64,000 nt of DNA from Oegoconia quadripuncta. Its lineage: Eukaryota; Arthropoda; Insecta; Lepidoptera; Autostichidae. Shown here one piece after another: positions 34,108-47,040 of the stretch (the stretch's first letter is position 1; each line of letters begins with the position of its first letter). The translations under genes were made by a program, and so were the position numbers. Below the pieces are notes generated by a model. That model was not told the DNA's origin and did not search any database. It was given only the letters and a program-made list of their open reading frames with translations. Location: the NCBI GenBank assembly GCA_949316235.1, contig OX438749.1, forward strand, positions 17,810,414 to 17,874,413, in the 5' to 3' direction.

Positions 34108-35599
34108 CGACGGAAGAAAAACGGAATGTTTTATACATATCACTTTAAGCAGCCATGGGCAAAGTGTACCTGCAAACATCCCTTAATCAAACAGTTCAAC
34201 AGTAGAATAATTTTAAAGGTAAATTAAATAAATTTAAAAAATGGTGAGACTTAGTCGAAGGTCCATGCCGTTTTCATCAGACCAGATTTTTGACTATTAA
34301 CAGTAACTCAAGGAAAAATGTGCTCTAATTATATAAGGCAGGAATAGAAGCCTGCTATCTCATTCGTGTTGTATGCGAGTTAAGAGAGACGCAAAGCTTC
34401 TCTCCTAGCATTGTAACTAACTGTCATGCTCTGCAATAGCAAAGCGTCTTTGATAATTGTACAAACAATTAAGTGTCATACATAAAATATCACTTAGCAT
34501 AGTAAATAAATACTAACATAGATTATAAAATGGTCCAAAGTACAAAATCAATCGTCAGAGACTTATATATAAATCATGTGCTTAGAAAGCAGTTTACAGT
34601 TACATTATTGTAAAATCTCTTATTCGCAATGATCACGCCGCACAATACATTATATCAAATACGCTTAATTGCTCTGAATTTTTTTTTTTACCGTTAATTT
34701 ATACTTGCTAATTTTAATTATTGTAGGATTTTTAATTGTATTTTTAAGTTTTGAAGAAATATTAAGGTTTTGATTATAATTTTTAGTGTTTAGCATGCAA
34801 AGCTATAGATCTAGAAAGGATAAATATGTAGGTATAATGGATTTCTTTATTTAAGCTATGTTACAGGTCACGCCAAACTTCTAGTAGGTCCGAACTTGTT
34901 CTCACTGGTATTATATCGCAGACCAGGTTAGTCTAAAAGGGGTTGGTAACGTTTTGTATTTTGTACTGGGCGACTCGAATCGCCTCAAGTTCAGAGCGCA
35001 CTGTAAGTTTGGCGCGCCCTGTATCAGGAGGTACTTAATTTTTCATTGTTCAATCTTACCCACCTACACAATGTCTATGTTCATAAGTGCGTATACAGAC
35101 CCAGCTCAAAGTTTTACATTTTATCGAATACGTTCAAAGCCAATGTCCTACGAATATGTAATCATTTGTCTGCTATAAGTTAAAAATCTTTTCCGTAAAA
35201 AAAAACAGTCTCAAACGGCCACTGTTTACATATGAAGCTGCACAAATGATACATTACTGTTTTCTAGGTCTATGAGCTATATTAGGATACAGAAGTAGGT
35301 TTAGTGAAGGAGCTAGTCCAGTTAGATGTTAATAAATTTTATGCCAACTTAAATTTAAGTGTTTTCGTTGTCTCAAAGCTAACTTAACCTATAATTGTAG
35401 GTAGCCCAACGTCCAATAACACTACGATATATTATGAGATATGCTTAACTTTTACACAATTTTTTTAAATGTCATTGCTAAGTTCCTATTACCGATTCGT
35501 CGACGTATAGCGTACCTATTTTTGAGATCCTAAATTGATCAATAACCATGTGTTCCTACTATACAGGCTTACTGGTAAGTACTCTTCTATAAAGCCCGT

Positions 35600-36050
35600 T
35601 AAATAAATAAATATCCTTGGACATACACACTCCGCCATTTAGTTCCACACTAAGCCACTAGGGTTGTATTATGGATACCACATTATTGATATACTACACA
35701 AATATATTTTGTAAAATACATATATAAATGAAAAACATCGATAACTCGGGTAACACATGTCCGAATTCATCAAACAAACATATGCCCCTAGCGGTATTCG
35801 AATCCGCGACCTTTTGGTATGGCAATCAGAGTTTCTAACCACTACACCGAACAGCAAGGCTACTAGAATTTAGAGTGATTCGAGTGAGAAAGAGTCGCGC
35901 GCGACATAGTCTCAGTCTCTTGCAGGTGATTGGCTGTCGCTTGACAGCTGTCAACTTGACCGCCAATCGGCTTTGAAAGATGTAGGCTATGTCGCACGTG
36001 ACTCTATGTCACTCGAGTCGCGCGAAATTGTAGTAGCCCTGCAGGTCGTC
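35600..36050 (-). mobile_element. tRNA-derived SINE, family B, split by a MITE
   Basis: Reverse copy from atccttggacatacacactc to ccactacaccgaacag, then the 187-bp MITE, then gtcgtc. Removing the MITE and one CAG restores the usual head. Confidence 0.8.
35855..36041. mobile_element. 187-bp MITE nested in a SINE
   Basis: Ends CARGGCTACTA inverted (35855-35865 and 36031-36041), arms with gtcgcgcg and ctcgagtga blocks. The flanking CAG (35852-35854, 36042-36044) is single in intact SINE copies (accaaacaggtcgtc), so CAG is the 3-base target duplication. The CA start and 3-base duplication would fit EnSpm/CACTA. Confidence 0.85.
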
Positions 36051-38302
36051 ACATTCGACACATTTCTTTAAGGGTGTGATAGTAGAGACTGTGTCAACCG
36101 TCAGCTATATTGCCTTATACAAATGTTGACTGTTACGGATATATATATTTTATCTGAGTTGCGAGCGATTTTATACGAGTAGTATAGGAGTTCAAAAATA
36201 GGTGCCGTACGTCCCGTGATCCCAAACAAAACGGTTTCTCGCTGATTTTTAGGTGACGACCCGTGTTATTACTAACATAACACATTTTTCCCATTATGCT
36301 AGACATCTACTTGAAAATAATAGACATCTATGTTACCACTTCCCACGCACACCGCGCTTCTTTACGTTTTCGCTTTGCCATGAAATTGTCAATTCGCAAT
36401 TTTTTACCAAAAATTATGTGTATGTATATAAAAAATTATATTATTTATTTATAATTTCGTAGCTAATACTATCGATTTAATATTGGGCAACAAGCTAAAT
36501 TTTTTGAGCTTATGTGTACCTGAATGGAATGGCATATACAGTGTGGAAAGTTAGTGGACACCAATAGCCGTACCACGTAAAAAGATCTTGCGTTCGATTT
36601 TTAAATTTTGTACTATGTAAGCCGTGAAATGTAGAATAATGATAATAGTTTTTGATAAACGTTTATCTCCTTGGGTGCTTACGTGGTACCCAATTTAGCG
36701 ATCGAACGCAAGCGACTGTAGCTACAGGAAAACGTACATAAGATACTAACCTTAACATTGCAATAATTTACTTCTGTATTTACAGACTTCGAAAAACAAA
36801 AACTTAATTTTCCATTAAGACATTCATCCTATTCGATGCTCACTGATATAATAAGCAATAAGTCTATAATACCCTGATAATACCGTACAAAATTATGTTT
36901 TATTCGAAGTTTAATATGTACTTTTTATTTGTTTTTCTGTCAAGTTCACTTATCGGTTACCAGACTCTTTTTGATCAAACGTACCTAAGCTTAAAGATAA
37001 AGCAAGTTATTATCCTACTAAACGTATAGGAAATTATCTTGCGTTTTCTGAGAGTTATACCTACTTATGCCTCGGTTGTTTCCGTAGAGACTTATGTGTT
37101 CCTTATTTACTATATGAGGATCGATAATCTGTAAATGCAGAAGTAAAATACTCCCAACAGTTAGGTGTAGGATTGTTTATAGCTACAATGCAGCTGGTCG
37201 CTGTCTTTCGTGCCCCATCTCAATTTTCCACCCTGTGTACGCGAATCTATTTATAAATCCGAAATAAGACTAAGGATAACTTATATGTATACACTATGTA
37301 ATATTTGTATCTCTAACTCTAATAAGTACAAAAATCTCAGAGGAACATAACAATATACATACATATATATACAGCGTTTACTACTATTTTTTTTACTGTT
37401 GACCACCATGTTTGTTATGTAGTAATAATTATAAGTATTGTATTTTTAAATTAACCAATTTGATACTGCAAATACATAATTGTGTCGAAAAATTTTGTGA
37501 TGTTCGAAATAAAACGTTTATGATAAACAATGAAATGAATTTCCATTTACAGGAGAACCTTTTTCTTTTTCAATTATACATTTATCAATTGCGTGTCGTC
37601 CCAAAACGCGCTACCCATCATGGTCCAATAAAATAAGCACACAAATCAGCCCCCGTAGCACGACATCGTTTGTCGCGCGCGACCCAAGATTAAGATAGTT
37701 ATATATTTCATCCAAACGAATCAGCAGAACAAATATTACGCGACATAAACGTTTATCGCGCCTGTTATGCTCCTTGTGCAGTGGTCTATATATTTCAACG
37801 TAAAATGACATTGAGTAAAGATTTCTTAATAATAATATCTTACAGCAATGAGTGGATAGATATTCTAGATAAAAATGTTACCTTACAGGGGCAAATGCGT
37901 CAATAAGGACGAATAGGAACGCAATTATAAATGCTGTTATTAATTTAATAGTAATAAAAAAAATTACTTGTATATAAATGCGAATCTACCATTCATTTTC
38001 TATTCTAATAAAAACCATATAGTGGGATACGGATATTTTGTGTAACGTGTAGCGCAAAGTGAATTTCTGCCAAATGAATATTAAGCGTATATTCAACAGG
38101 ACCACCTTCTGTAATTACTGGAGCACAATTCTAATTATTAGGAATTGATATCTTACGGTGGTCTGGGAGTCTGACCCCAAAACAAAACAATATGGCGCGG
38201 AATCCAAAGCTATTAGGTAGTTATTTTGAAACCGTGTATGTTACCGCCCACGGTGTCCGTAATACCGCTACCTCACTGACATGAAGTTTAGGTTAGGTAG
38301 AT

Positions 38303-38575
38303 AATAATAACAATATCCTTAGATATACACACAGCGCCATCTAGTTCCACAGTAAGCAACTATAGGCTTGTGTTGTGGTTACCAAATGGTTGATATACTA
38401 CATAAATACATATTTTTTTTGTAAATAAATACTTATTATAAATGAAACATCCATAACTCGGGTACACATGTCCGTATTCATCACACAAACATATGCCCCC
38501 CCTGGCGGGTTCGAACCCGCAACCTTTTTGGTAGAGTGGTCAGAGTTGCTAACCACTACACCAAACAGGTCGTCA
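38303..38575 (-). mobile_element. tRNA-derived SINE, family B
   Basis: Reverse copy: cacacagcgccatctagttc at the tail, ctggcgggttcgaacccgca and accactacaccaaacaggtc at the head. Confidence 0.8.
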
Positions 38576-38899
38576 TGTATGATGCATGGATACAGATGTA
38601 ACATAGAGACCGAGAACATTTAATTTTGTGAAAGGAATTAAAATATTAATTTCTTTGAACCCGTCCGAAGAAAGTAATGTCGACGTAGATTGTAAATTGC
38701 GTATACTGTCCACTTTTACAAAATAAATATATTTTCTGTATCAGCTGCTCGTCCCCAAAGCAAAATATCGTAGGACATGATACTGTATTATTATTTGGAA
38801 GCCCATACTGTCCCACAGCTGGGAAAAGATAAAAAAAAAGTAAATCCATCTTGCCGTAGCCACATCTGTTAACTGTATTATTTTTTTTTCAAGCTATGG

Positions 38900-39400
38900 T
38901 CACGTTCTAGATGTGTCCCCACTGCAGTTCGGAGTCGCGCGTAATTCCTAAACAGACGGCCGTATCTACAAATTCAACATTATCTCCCTCAATTACAATA
39001 CCTATTATAATAAATTTTTCGCACATTGGAAAGGCAGTTTGTGCATTTTATTTCCTAAGCATTCAACACCAAAATATTGGCTGTGAACCAGTAAAGCACT
39101 ATTCACCTTATCAAGAACATTGTCTTACTGTCAACTTGAAAAACTAATGATGTATAATCAGCAAACAGTACTATCTCGGTTAATTACTGGACCATAAACG
39201 GGAGAACATTTATATATTATAAACAATTTAGTATGTTAATAAAGAGATTATTATTATTAGATTATTATATAAACTAGAAACAGATGAGGGACTAAAAGAG
39301 TCCTGTGGCCGCCATCCTCACTCAGACCCTGATGATCTTACTCTATTGACATCTACTTTTTGTATTCTATTTTCTAAATATGATTTAATAAGCTAATGCT
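38900..39400 (-). pseudogene. reverse transcriptase relic, CR1-like
   Basis: Minus-strand pieces read WFTANILVLNA, then EFVDTAVCLGITRDSELQWG, matching the same blocks of the relic at 62573-62940. Several stops and a shift break the frame. About 500 bases; limits are approximate. Confidence 0.6.
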
Positions 39401-41404
39401 GTCATTTTTGAATCGGTATTTTTTTCTAATTCATTACAAAATTACTTGTAATAAACAAAAAAACAACGACCAATTGCTTTTAGCGAACATTCCCAGGCCG
39501 GCTAACTTCGTCATCAACAGTATTTCTTCCTTTGGTAAAGTCAAATTGCTGATGTTAGAAACGAGTCATTCACATTAAAATGTGAAAGTATTAACATTAC
39601 TGTGAAGTGGATTAACATGATTGTTTTCAAAAATATTACTAAACGCTGGAAGAACAGATACTAAATTTCATTAGATTTGGAAAAATTGCGTTCTCAATAC
39701 ATTTACTAAACAAATGAAATGACGGTACAACTTGGGCGCGCACCCTTCGTAACTCTGCTCATTATTTACAAGATTTGTTTTTATTATGTTGCAGTTAAAA
39801 CAAGTAACCATATTTGTAGCAAATCTCGAAAATCGGAAGCTCTTATTACGCCATCCTAAATACAGAGTAATTCGGAACCAAGCCTCCCAGCAATGTATGC
39901 CGAATTGTCTCTGCATTTAGAGTGGAAGTAGTGCGGTCGAGAACTTCCTATCCACTAAATCTGAATCTAACTGTTCTAATTTTGATTACACCTTCCTATT
40001 GCGTAATTAAAGTTCTTACACATAGCCTATTGCATCTTAAGTCTCGCGGTTGCTATACGAAAATAAGATTAGTGGGATAATTATAAATGAACCGCGAACT
40101 TGAGCCACATCTCCAGTGCATCGCCCCCCTAACGTGCTGTTCTATTTCAGTACCTAGGTCAATGTCAGACGTTGCTCTCTTGGGTTTTTACCCGGGTGAG
40201 GTTTGTTAGAAAACGTTTGTAATTTTGGTTTATTCTGATTTACGTAATAATTAGCCGCAATCGCTTCTAAATGTTGATTGGATTCACAACTTTGAGGGAT
40301 AACTGACTCTTACTTTTTCAAGGTCTCATGACAGCTGCTCCTTTGACAACCTCTTTAACGTCACAGAGTGCTGTTCACATGGGGCAGGTAATACATGGTT
40401 ACACACAGTTTAGAGTTCCGTACTTGTCCTCACAAGATGCTCACTTAAAGCTTAATTAAACGGATCTCTAAATCGAAAAATTGTGATAACCTGTAATATT
40501 TTTGAACGACCTGTCCAACGACACCCCACACGATGAGGTACAAAAATAAAATGCAGGGGAGGTAACCTAAAAAAAACATTTTCAAGATTTTATTTTACCA
40601 CTTTGTCGACGTGAACCCATGCCAAATTACAGCCTTCTAGTACAAGAACGCTTGACCTATGCCTCGGACGGACAAACAGTACATGAGAAAATTATAAGGT
40701 TTCCTTATTGGATTTATTGCATGGATCTAATAGTATAAGATCCGGCCATAGAAATATATACCCTCATCTGTTATTCGACTATAAGAAAATTATTATGTTA
40801 GTTAATGAATATATTAATACATTGAAAATGGGTTGCCTAGCTAAATCGCGGGCCAAACGGTTAATTAATGTAAATCCAAATTAATTGTTTTTCAATTAAC
40901 TTCCCCGATTTGTTATTTATAAAAATCGACCATTATCTGAAAGAACATAACATAAGGAACTGGAAAAATATAGGTTGCCTACTTTCCCTTCAGCCTAACT
41001 ATGGAGTTGTCATGTATAAACATGCGAGCAAGCGTTATTAATATACCCTCATGAGTTATTTAATTGATTTTTTTTTTTAAATTAAACGTTATTTTATTCT
41101 CTTTCTAACAGTATAAGGTTGCCTCAGTAAAAGTTTGTCACATGCACGGTTGCTGTGATTTTAGATGCGTCGTACAAGCGAGCTACATTGAATAAATATT
41201 GGATTTAAGTCAGATTAAATATTAAAAATGGTATCAAATACTTTTCACTCACATATTTATTTAATAACAATACATAATTATAATTACATAAAAATTAGAA
41301 AATTTTTTTGTTTACATATTTTGATTCATGAATAGCAAAAATATTTTTTAATATCTATTAAAAAATTATATAAAAATTTTCCAATAAAATATTTTTTTAA
41401 AAAC

Positions 41405-41611
41405 TTATTCTGCTTCTGATTCGTCAGAAGTACTGATATCAAAATCGAATTCTTCATCGTTATCTTCTTTTGATTCGGTGACTATATCCTCCACTTGTAA
41501 GGGCGTTGGGTCCCCTTCAAACCACGTTGGCTTCAAGTAGCCATCCAAAAACCAACCACAATCTTCAGGACTTAGATTGACACAACGTGCATTTGTTGCA
41601 TGAAGCCACAT
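41405..41611 (-). pseudogene. possible transposase C-terminus inside the foldback element
   Basis: A 68-codon frame reads NLSPEDCGWFLDGYLKPTWF, then EGDPTPLQVEDIV and a strongly acidic end (EEFDFDISTSDESEAE). A conserved-looking aromatic block plus acidic tail is common at transposase C-termini, but I cannot name the family. No upstream coding sequence survives before the nested MITE. Confidence 0.3.
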
Positions 41612-41741
41612 TGAATTGACGTAAATTGTGCACTAAACAATTCATTCTTTTTTTTCCATTTAATTTCTTGTATCGATTTAAAACCTTTCGTGGCCAACTC
41701 ATGACTATTTAGTTCTGTAGTGTTGTATTACAAGCAACAAT

Positions 41742-41881
41742 GGTGTCGATTCGGATGTACACCAACGAAACTAAAACCAGTTTTGGCGTGGTGCCGTCGC
41801 ATCGTACTATTCCAGGGAGAAAGAGACAGTACTACTTTAAAACTAGTTTTAGTTTAGTCGGTGTACATCCGAATCGACACC
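41742..41881. mobile_element. 140-bp MITE, family M1 copy 3, nested in the foldback element
   Basis: Same family and length as copy 1. Flanked by AAT at 41739-41741 and 41882-41884. Sits in the middle of the element at 40731-42866, so it arrived later. Confidence 0.92.
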
Positions 41882-42869
41882 AATGCGTGGTTTATTCTAC
41901 CTCGAATTAAATAATCTCTCAAACTTTCGTAACGAAATGAATTGAATCAACTCAAACCCACCTTCGTGCAAATAGAGATAAGATGACCCTATCAGTTTGA
42001 GCTTCATTATGTTGAAAGGTGAATCGGAGGCATCAAGAGAGTGCATTACATCTTCCTGCTGCCTTTTTAGAGAAAATATTCAGGTCATCTGACATGAGTA
42101 AAGGACGAGAGTGACTAAATAAATGCATATAGTGAACCAATATTGTTACTAAATGTTAAAAGAAATAATTTGGTCATAATATTTTATTACACTAAACCTG
42201 TAGCGACTTGGAGAAAGAAAAATTTTTATATAATTTTTTAATAGATATTAAAAAATATTTTTGCTATTCATGAATCAAAATATGTAAACAAAAAAATTTT
42301 CTAATTTTTATGTAATTATAATTATGTATTGTTATTAAATAAATATGTGAGTGAAAAGTATTTGATACCATTTTTAATATTTAATCTGACTTAAATCCAG
42401 TATTTATTCAATGTAGCTCGCTTGTACGACGCATCTAAAATCACAGCAACCGTGCATGTGACAAACTTTTACTGAGGCAACCTTATACTGTTAGAAAGAG
42501 AATAAAATAACGTTTAATTTAAAAAAAAATCAATTAAATAACTGATGAGGGTATATTAATAACGCTTGCTCGCATGTTTATACATGACAACTCCATAGTT
42601 AGGCTGAAGGGAAAGTAGGCAACCTATATTTTTCCAGTTCCTTATGTTATGTTCTTTCAGATAATGGTCGATTTTTATAAATAACAAATCGGGGAAGTTA
42701 ATTGAAAAACAATTAATTTGGATTTACATTAATTAACCGTTTGGCCCGCGATTTAGCTAGGCAACCCATTTTCAATGTATTAATATATTCATTAACTAAC
42801 ATAATAATTTTGTTATAGTCGAATAACAGATGAGGGTATATATTTCTATGGCCGGATCTTATACTATAA

Positions 42870-44476
42870 GAACACAGTGACGATAAAAATTCATCCATCA
42901 AGTAGTCGGTTATAATAACTTTATTCTAATGATCAGCCTTATCTCAATCTTCCGTTTGGCACGGCCACCAACATAATCGATAACGCAGCATCTGGCGAAG
43001 ATAATAACCCCACAAATTTTGCGATTGTTTTTTTTTTTTTTTTTTTTACGCTTTATTGTTGTTTTGTTGAAAAATTAAAAGTTTGTTTATGGCCGCATCA
43101 AGTTGACCGCTCACATTCATGATTTGATGTGTAGCCAGCAGCCACCACCGATCCGCGGTATGTTGTTAAGTCCCGCCATCTTGACGTTCACAGCATGTCA
43201 GCTATAAGATCGCGCGTATTTCCTAAATGAACTCCTAACAAACGAATTAATGTACAGTCACGTACGTATAAATTGATTGAATGAATGAACACTTTTTTAC
43301 GACTTTTTCACAATTTACGAAATGAAATAATGTCTCATATTCTTCCACGACTGCTTTTTACAAGATTAACTGGCAAGTTTGTAAGTTACGTGTACCTATT
43401 CAGTTTCAAAATTAGCAAATAAAATTAGAACTATTTCCTGTTCGGGACTGAAATTTTGCAGTGTTCAGTTCTGATGACAATACATTTAGAGACAGGAATT
43501 GATGCTGCAGCCAAGACCTTCATAGAAAATTTTGCATACAGTTGTAATAGTTAAACATGGTTTCGCGATGACCAAGCCAGGATAGTCTCCAAAGTATACG
43601 AATTTTTGCATACATGGTTAGGAATAGAATAATAAAATGTGATGGCGTGGAAATTTGTTTAAAACACGCGACATAATTCAGTTTGGCCACGAGGAAACTT
43701 AAATCCTCGGGGCCAAACCAGTTTGGCAAGTCAGCCAGGATGTTTTTAAAAATATCTTTATTATACGTGTGCCTTCTACTTGAGAGAAAAGTTATTTCTC
43801 TTCATTGCAGCACTGTGCAGAGTATAGATTAATGTGTAACTCTGGTTAGATCCATTAGGTTACACGTTTTTTTATGGAACAGTGATTACAATGGTTGTGC
43901 GTAGGATTACAAATGTTACACAACCATTTAATGAACATCAATTAAATTTTTAATAATATTCATAAATTAAAAGTACTTTGATCAATCACAGAAAATAAAA
44001 TGGATTTTATAATCAACAACCCGAATGGTATGCAATTTGTATATTGATGTGTTATTTTAATGTAAACAGTACGTAATTAAACAAATTATTTATCAGTTAC
44101 CAATTGAAAATCGCACTACCATGGTTAAGTGTTTCTACTGGGGCAAGTAATCAAAAGACAGATAAAATTTTTCAGATTTTTTTTGTAATTTTCATTATTT
44201 TTTATAATTTATAAATGACCTAGTAAGAAAGTAGTCTTATCCGTTTCAGCACATACAATCATCATTCATGAGATTACAAAAGATCCTTTGGCGAGTGCAG
44301 TACCGAGGCCGGCGGGGAGCGCGCCCGCGGCCGGCGCTCCGCCCCGCCGTCACTATTACGATTTAATTACAATAATATCTTACGTACATACAATTAAATT
44401 AACGGAGATTACAAGCCTGAGAGCAGCCGGCCGCGGGACCGGCCGGGCCGCGACTGCCGACAGCGGCGACGCCCGC
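42870..44476. other. actin downstream region
   Basis: Actin 3' untranslated sequence near 44476-43750, then AT-rich sequence. A T run of 20 bases at about 43027-43046. No other gene seen. Confidence 0.55.
44362..44367 (-). promoter_or_regulatory. candidate poly(A) signal of actin
   Basis: ATTAAA on the minus strand, 110 bases past the stop. A canonical AATAAA occurs only much further on, at 43762-43757. Two GC-rich hairpin-like blocks flank the first signal. Confidence 0.35.
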
Positions 44477-45697
<1,221 letters not shown>

Positions 45698-45702
45698 TTA
45701 GT

Positions 45703-46819
45703 CTGAAACAGATAGAAAAGCAAAATAAATACATGTAAAATTCGAATAAAATATCTTGCCTCTAATTTCGGTCAGTGACATTAAGGGTGGGTGGGCGGTG
45801 GTCGGCATTATTCCTTGTTAAAAAGAAAAGGTAAACTGAGTATTCACCAATGGTAAAATAAATCAATGTGTCTTATAGTGGGGCACGGGCACAAGACCTT
45901 GACCAGATAAAGGTAAGCTAAAATCTATTTCCGCTAGTCCTAATTTCGTTCAGTTTGATTGAGTAGAGAGCACAATACCTTGTTGAAAGATCAAGGTAAA
46001 ATCTCTGACATCTACTTTTAACCGAATTTTGATTCGGTCATTGTAGATATGGGGGCACAAAAGCTAAAAAAAATATTTTATGCTAGTCCTAAATATCCAG
46101 CTAACCTTCCAGACTAATTTCGGTCAGTAAACAAGATCCACAAAAAAAACTGAACGCACTTTCTTTTTCACACAGCGGTGTACAGTCGGATACAAAATCC
46201 TCAGAAAAAAGTCCAAAATATGAAGGTACCTATAATAAAAAAAAATATACTAATGAAGTCGTGTGATGGTGGAATACATATTTTTTTTACATTCCAGGAT
46301 ACATGCTTTATAATCCACTGTATTATTTCCATTCAGTCAGTATTAATAAAGGGGCACAAATTTTCATTCGTCACCATAAACACTCGAGAGCACAATCGTA
46401 ACCTTAAACAGAGTCGCTGTGGGCGAAGACCTACGCAATCACAAGGTATGATAAGTGGGCGATGGAGTCGCAAATCAAGACCAAATATGGACGGGTCTAA
46501 CGAGGGGCCGCAAGGCGGAGACGTGGCGTGACCACATTTCGCGGAGACGGACCGCTTTTACCGATTTGTAAAAGTCGGGCACCAGTCTAGGTTACTTTCC
46601 AATGCCATTAAAAATTATCTGAAAGTCCCCGAAATGGTTTGTCGGGTGGTTGCGCCACGCCCTACCGCAACCGGCGTTCCCGGGATCCCAGCGGACGATG
46701 CAGAGCCAATTGGGCCCACCCTTCGACGTGTCACTGACCCGCACACACTAAATGCACTATCTCACATCCACTTATCATCACTAAACATCACAAAAGTGAT
46801 AGCACTTTCATCAACTTAC
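45703..46819 (-). other. 5'-leader intron of the actin gene
   Basis: Acceptor ctatctgtttcag lies 11 bases before the ATG; the best donor upstream is AT|gtaagt at 46819. The 1,117-base intron holds three spaced copies of a 14-base motif at 45763, 45941 and 46115, and a GC-richer stretch at about 46430-46740 in which I see no gene. Confidence 0.6.
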
Positions 46820-46916
46820 ATTTAATTATAAATAGTCCTACTAAATAAATTAATTGCTATTGCACAGCCTCGGTGGGTGCTGCACAATGCCTCAACTCAA
46901 GCTCACTTCGTGGAAT
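46820..46916 (-). other. non-coding first exon of the actin gene
   Basis: Predicted from initiator to donor: start at the A in CGACATTCC (46916), end at the gtaagt donor. It would give a 108-base leader with the 11 bases before the ATG. Based on signals only. Confidence 0.5.
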
Positions 46917-47036
46917 GTCGGCGAGCGAGGCAGCGCGGGGTATATAAATGAGAGTGATTATCGGGCCGCCCCTACTCGCGACTGCGGAGCTCTCAGCCAA
47001 TCGCAGAAAACCTGAGTTTTCGTTACCATATATGGT
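46913..47036 (-). promoter_or_regulatory. core promoter of the actin gene
   Basis: Read leftwards: a CArG box CCATATATGG (47026-47035), an inverted CCAAT (about 46996-47001), a TATA element (TTTATATA, 46948-46941) whose first T is about 30 bases above the initiator, and CATTC at 46917-46913. CArG boxes bind serum response factor and are typical of actin promoters. The TATA element also reads well on the + strand, so its direction is set by context. Confidence 0.65.
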
Positions 47037-47040
47037 ATTG

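Larger units (their letters stand above)
33722..40727. other. intergenic region between koi and the foldback element
   Basis: koi 3' untranslated sequence, then AT-rich DNA with two SINEs, a MITE and one reverse transcriptase relic. No cellular gene seen between 36100 and 38300 or between 39400 and 40700. Confidence 0.6.
40731..42866. mobile_element. foldback DNA element with about 650-bp inverted arms
   Basis: Positions 40731-41381 and 42217-42866 are inverted copies, more than 98% alike by eye (differences such as gag/cag near 41053 and att/act near 41203). Ends begin TAGTATAAGATCCGGCCATA. TAA lies on both flanks (40728-40730 and 42867-42869), so the target duplication is TAA, or TA if the ends are GTATAAG. 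The arms hold aggttgcct blocks (about 40973, 41114), possibly transposase sites. The roughly 835-bp middle has an acidic minus-strand frame and a nested 140-bp MITE. Superfamily is not clear. Confidence 0.88.

Noticed and set aside
36560..36720. Possible MITE with taccacgtaa/ttacgtggta and cttgcgttcgat/atcgaacgcaag pairs
   Set aside because: The two inverted pairs are in an order that cannot nest as one hairpin, and no ends or duplication can be set.
42713..42901. 62-codon minus frame
   Set aside because: It is the translation of one arm of the foldback element, mirrored in the other arm.
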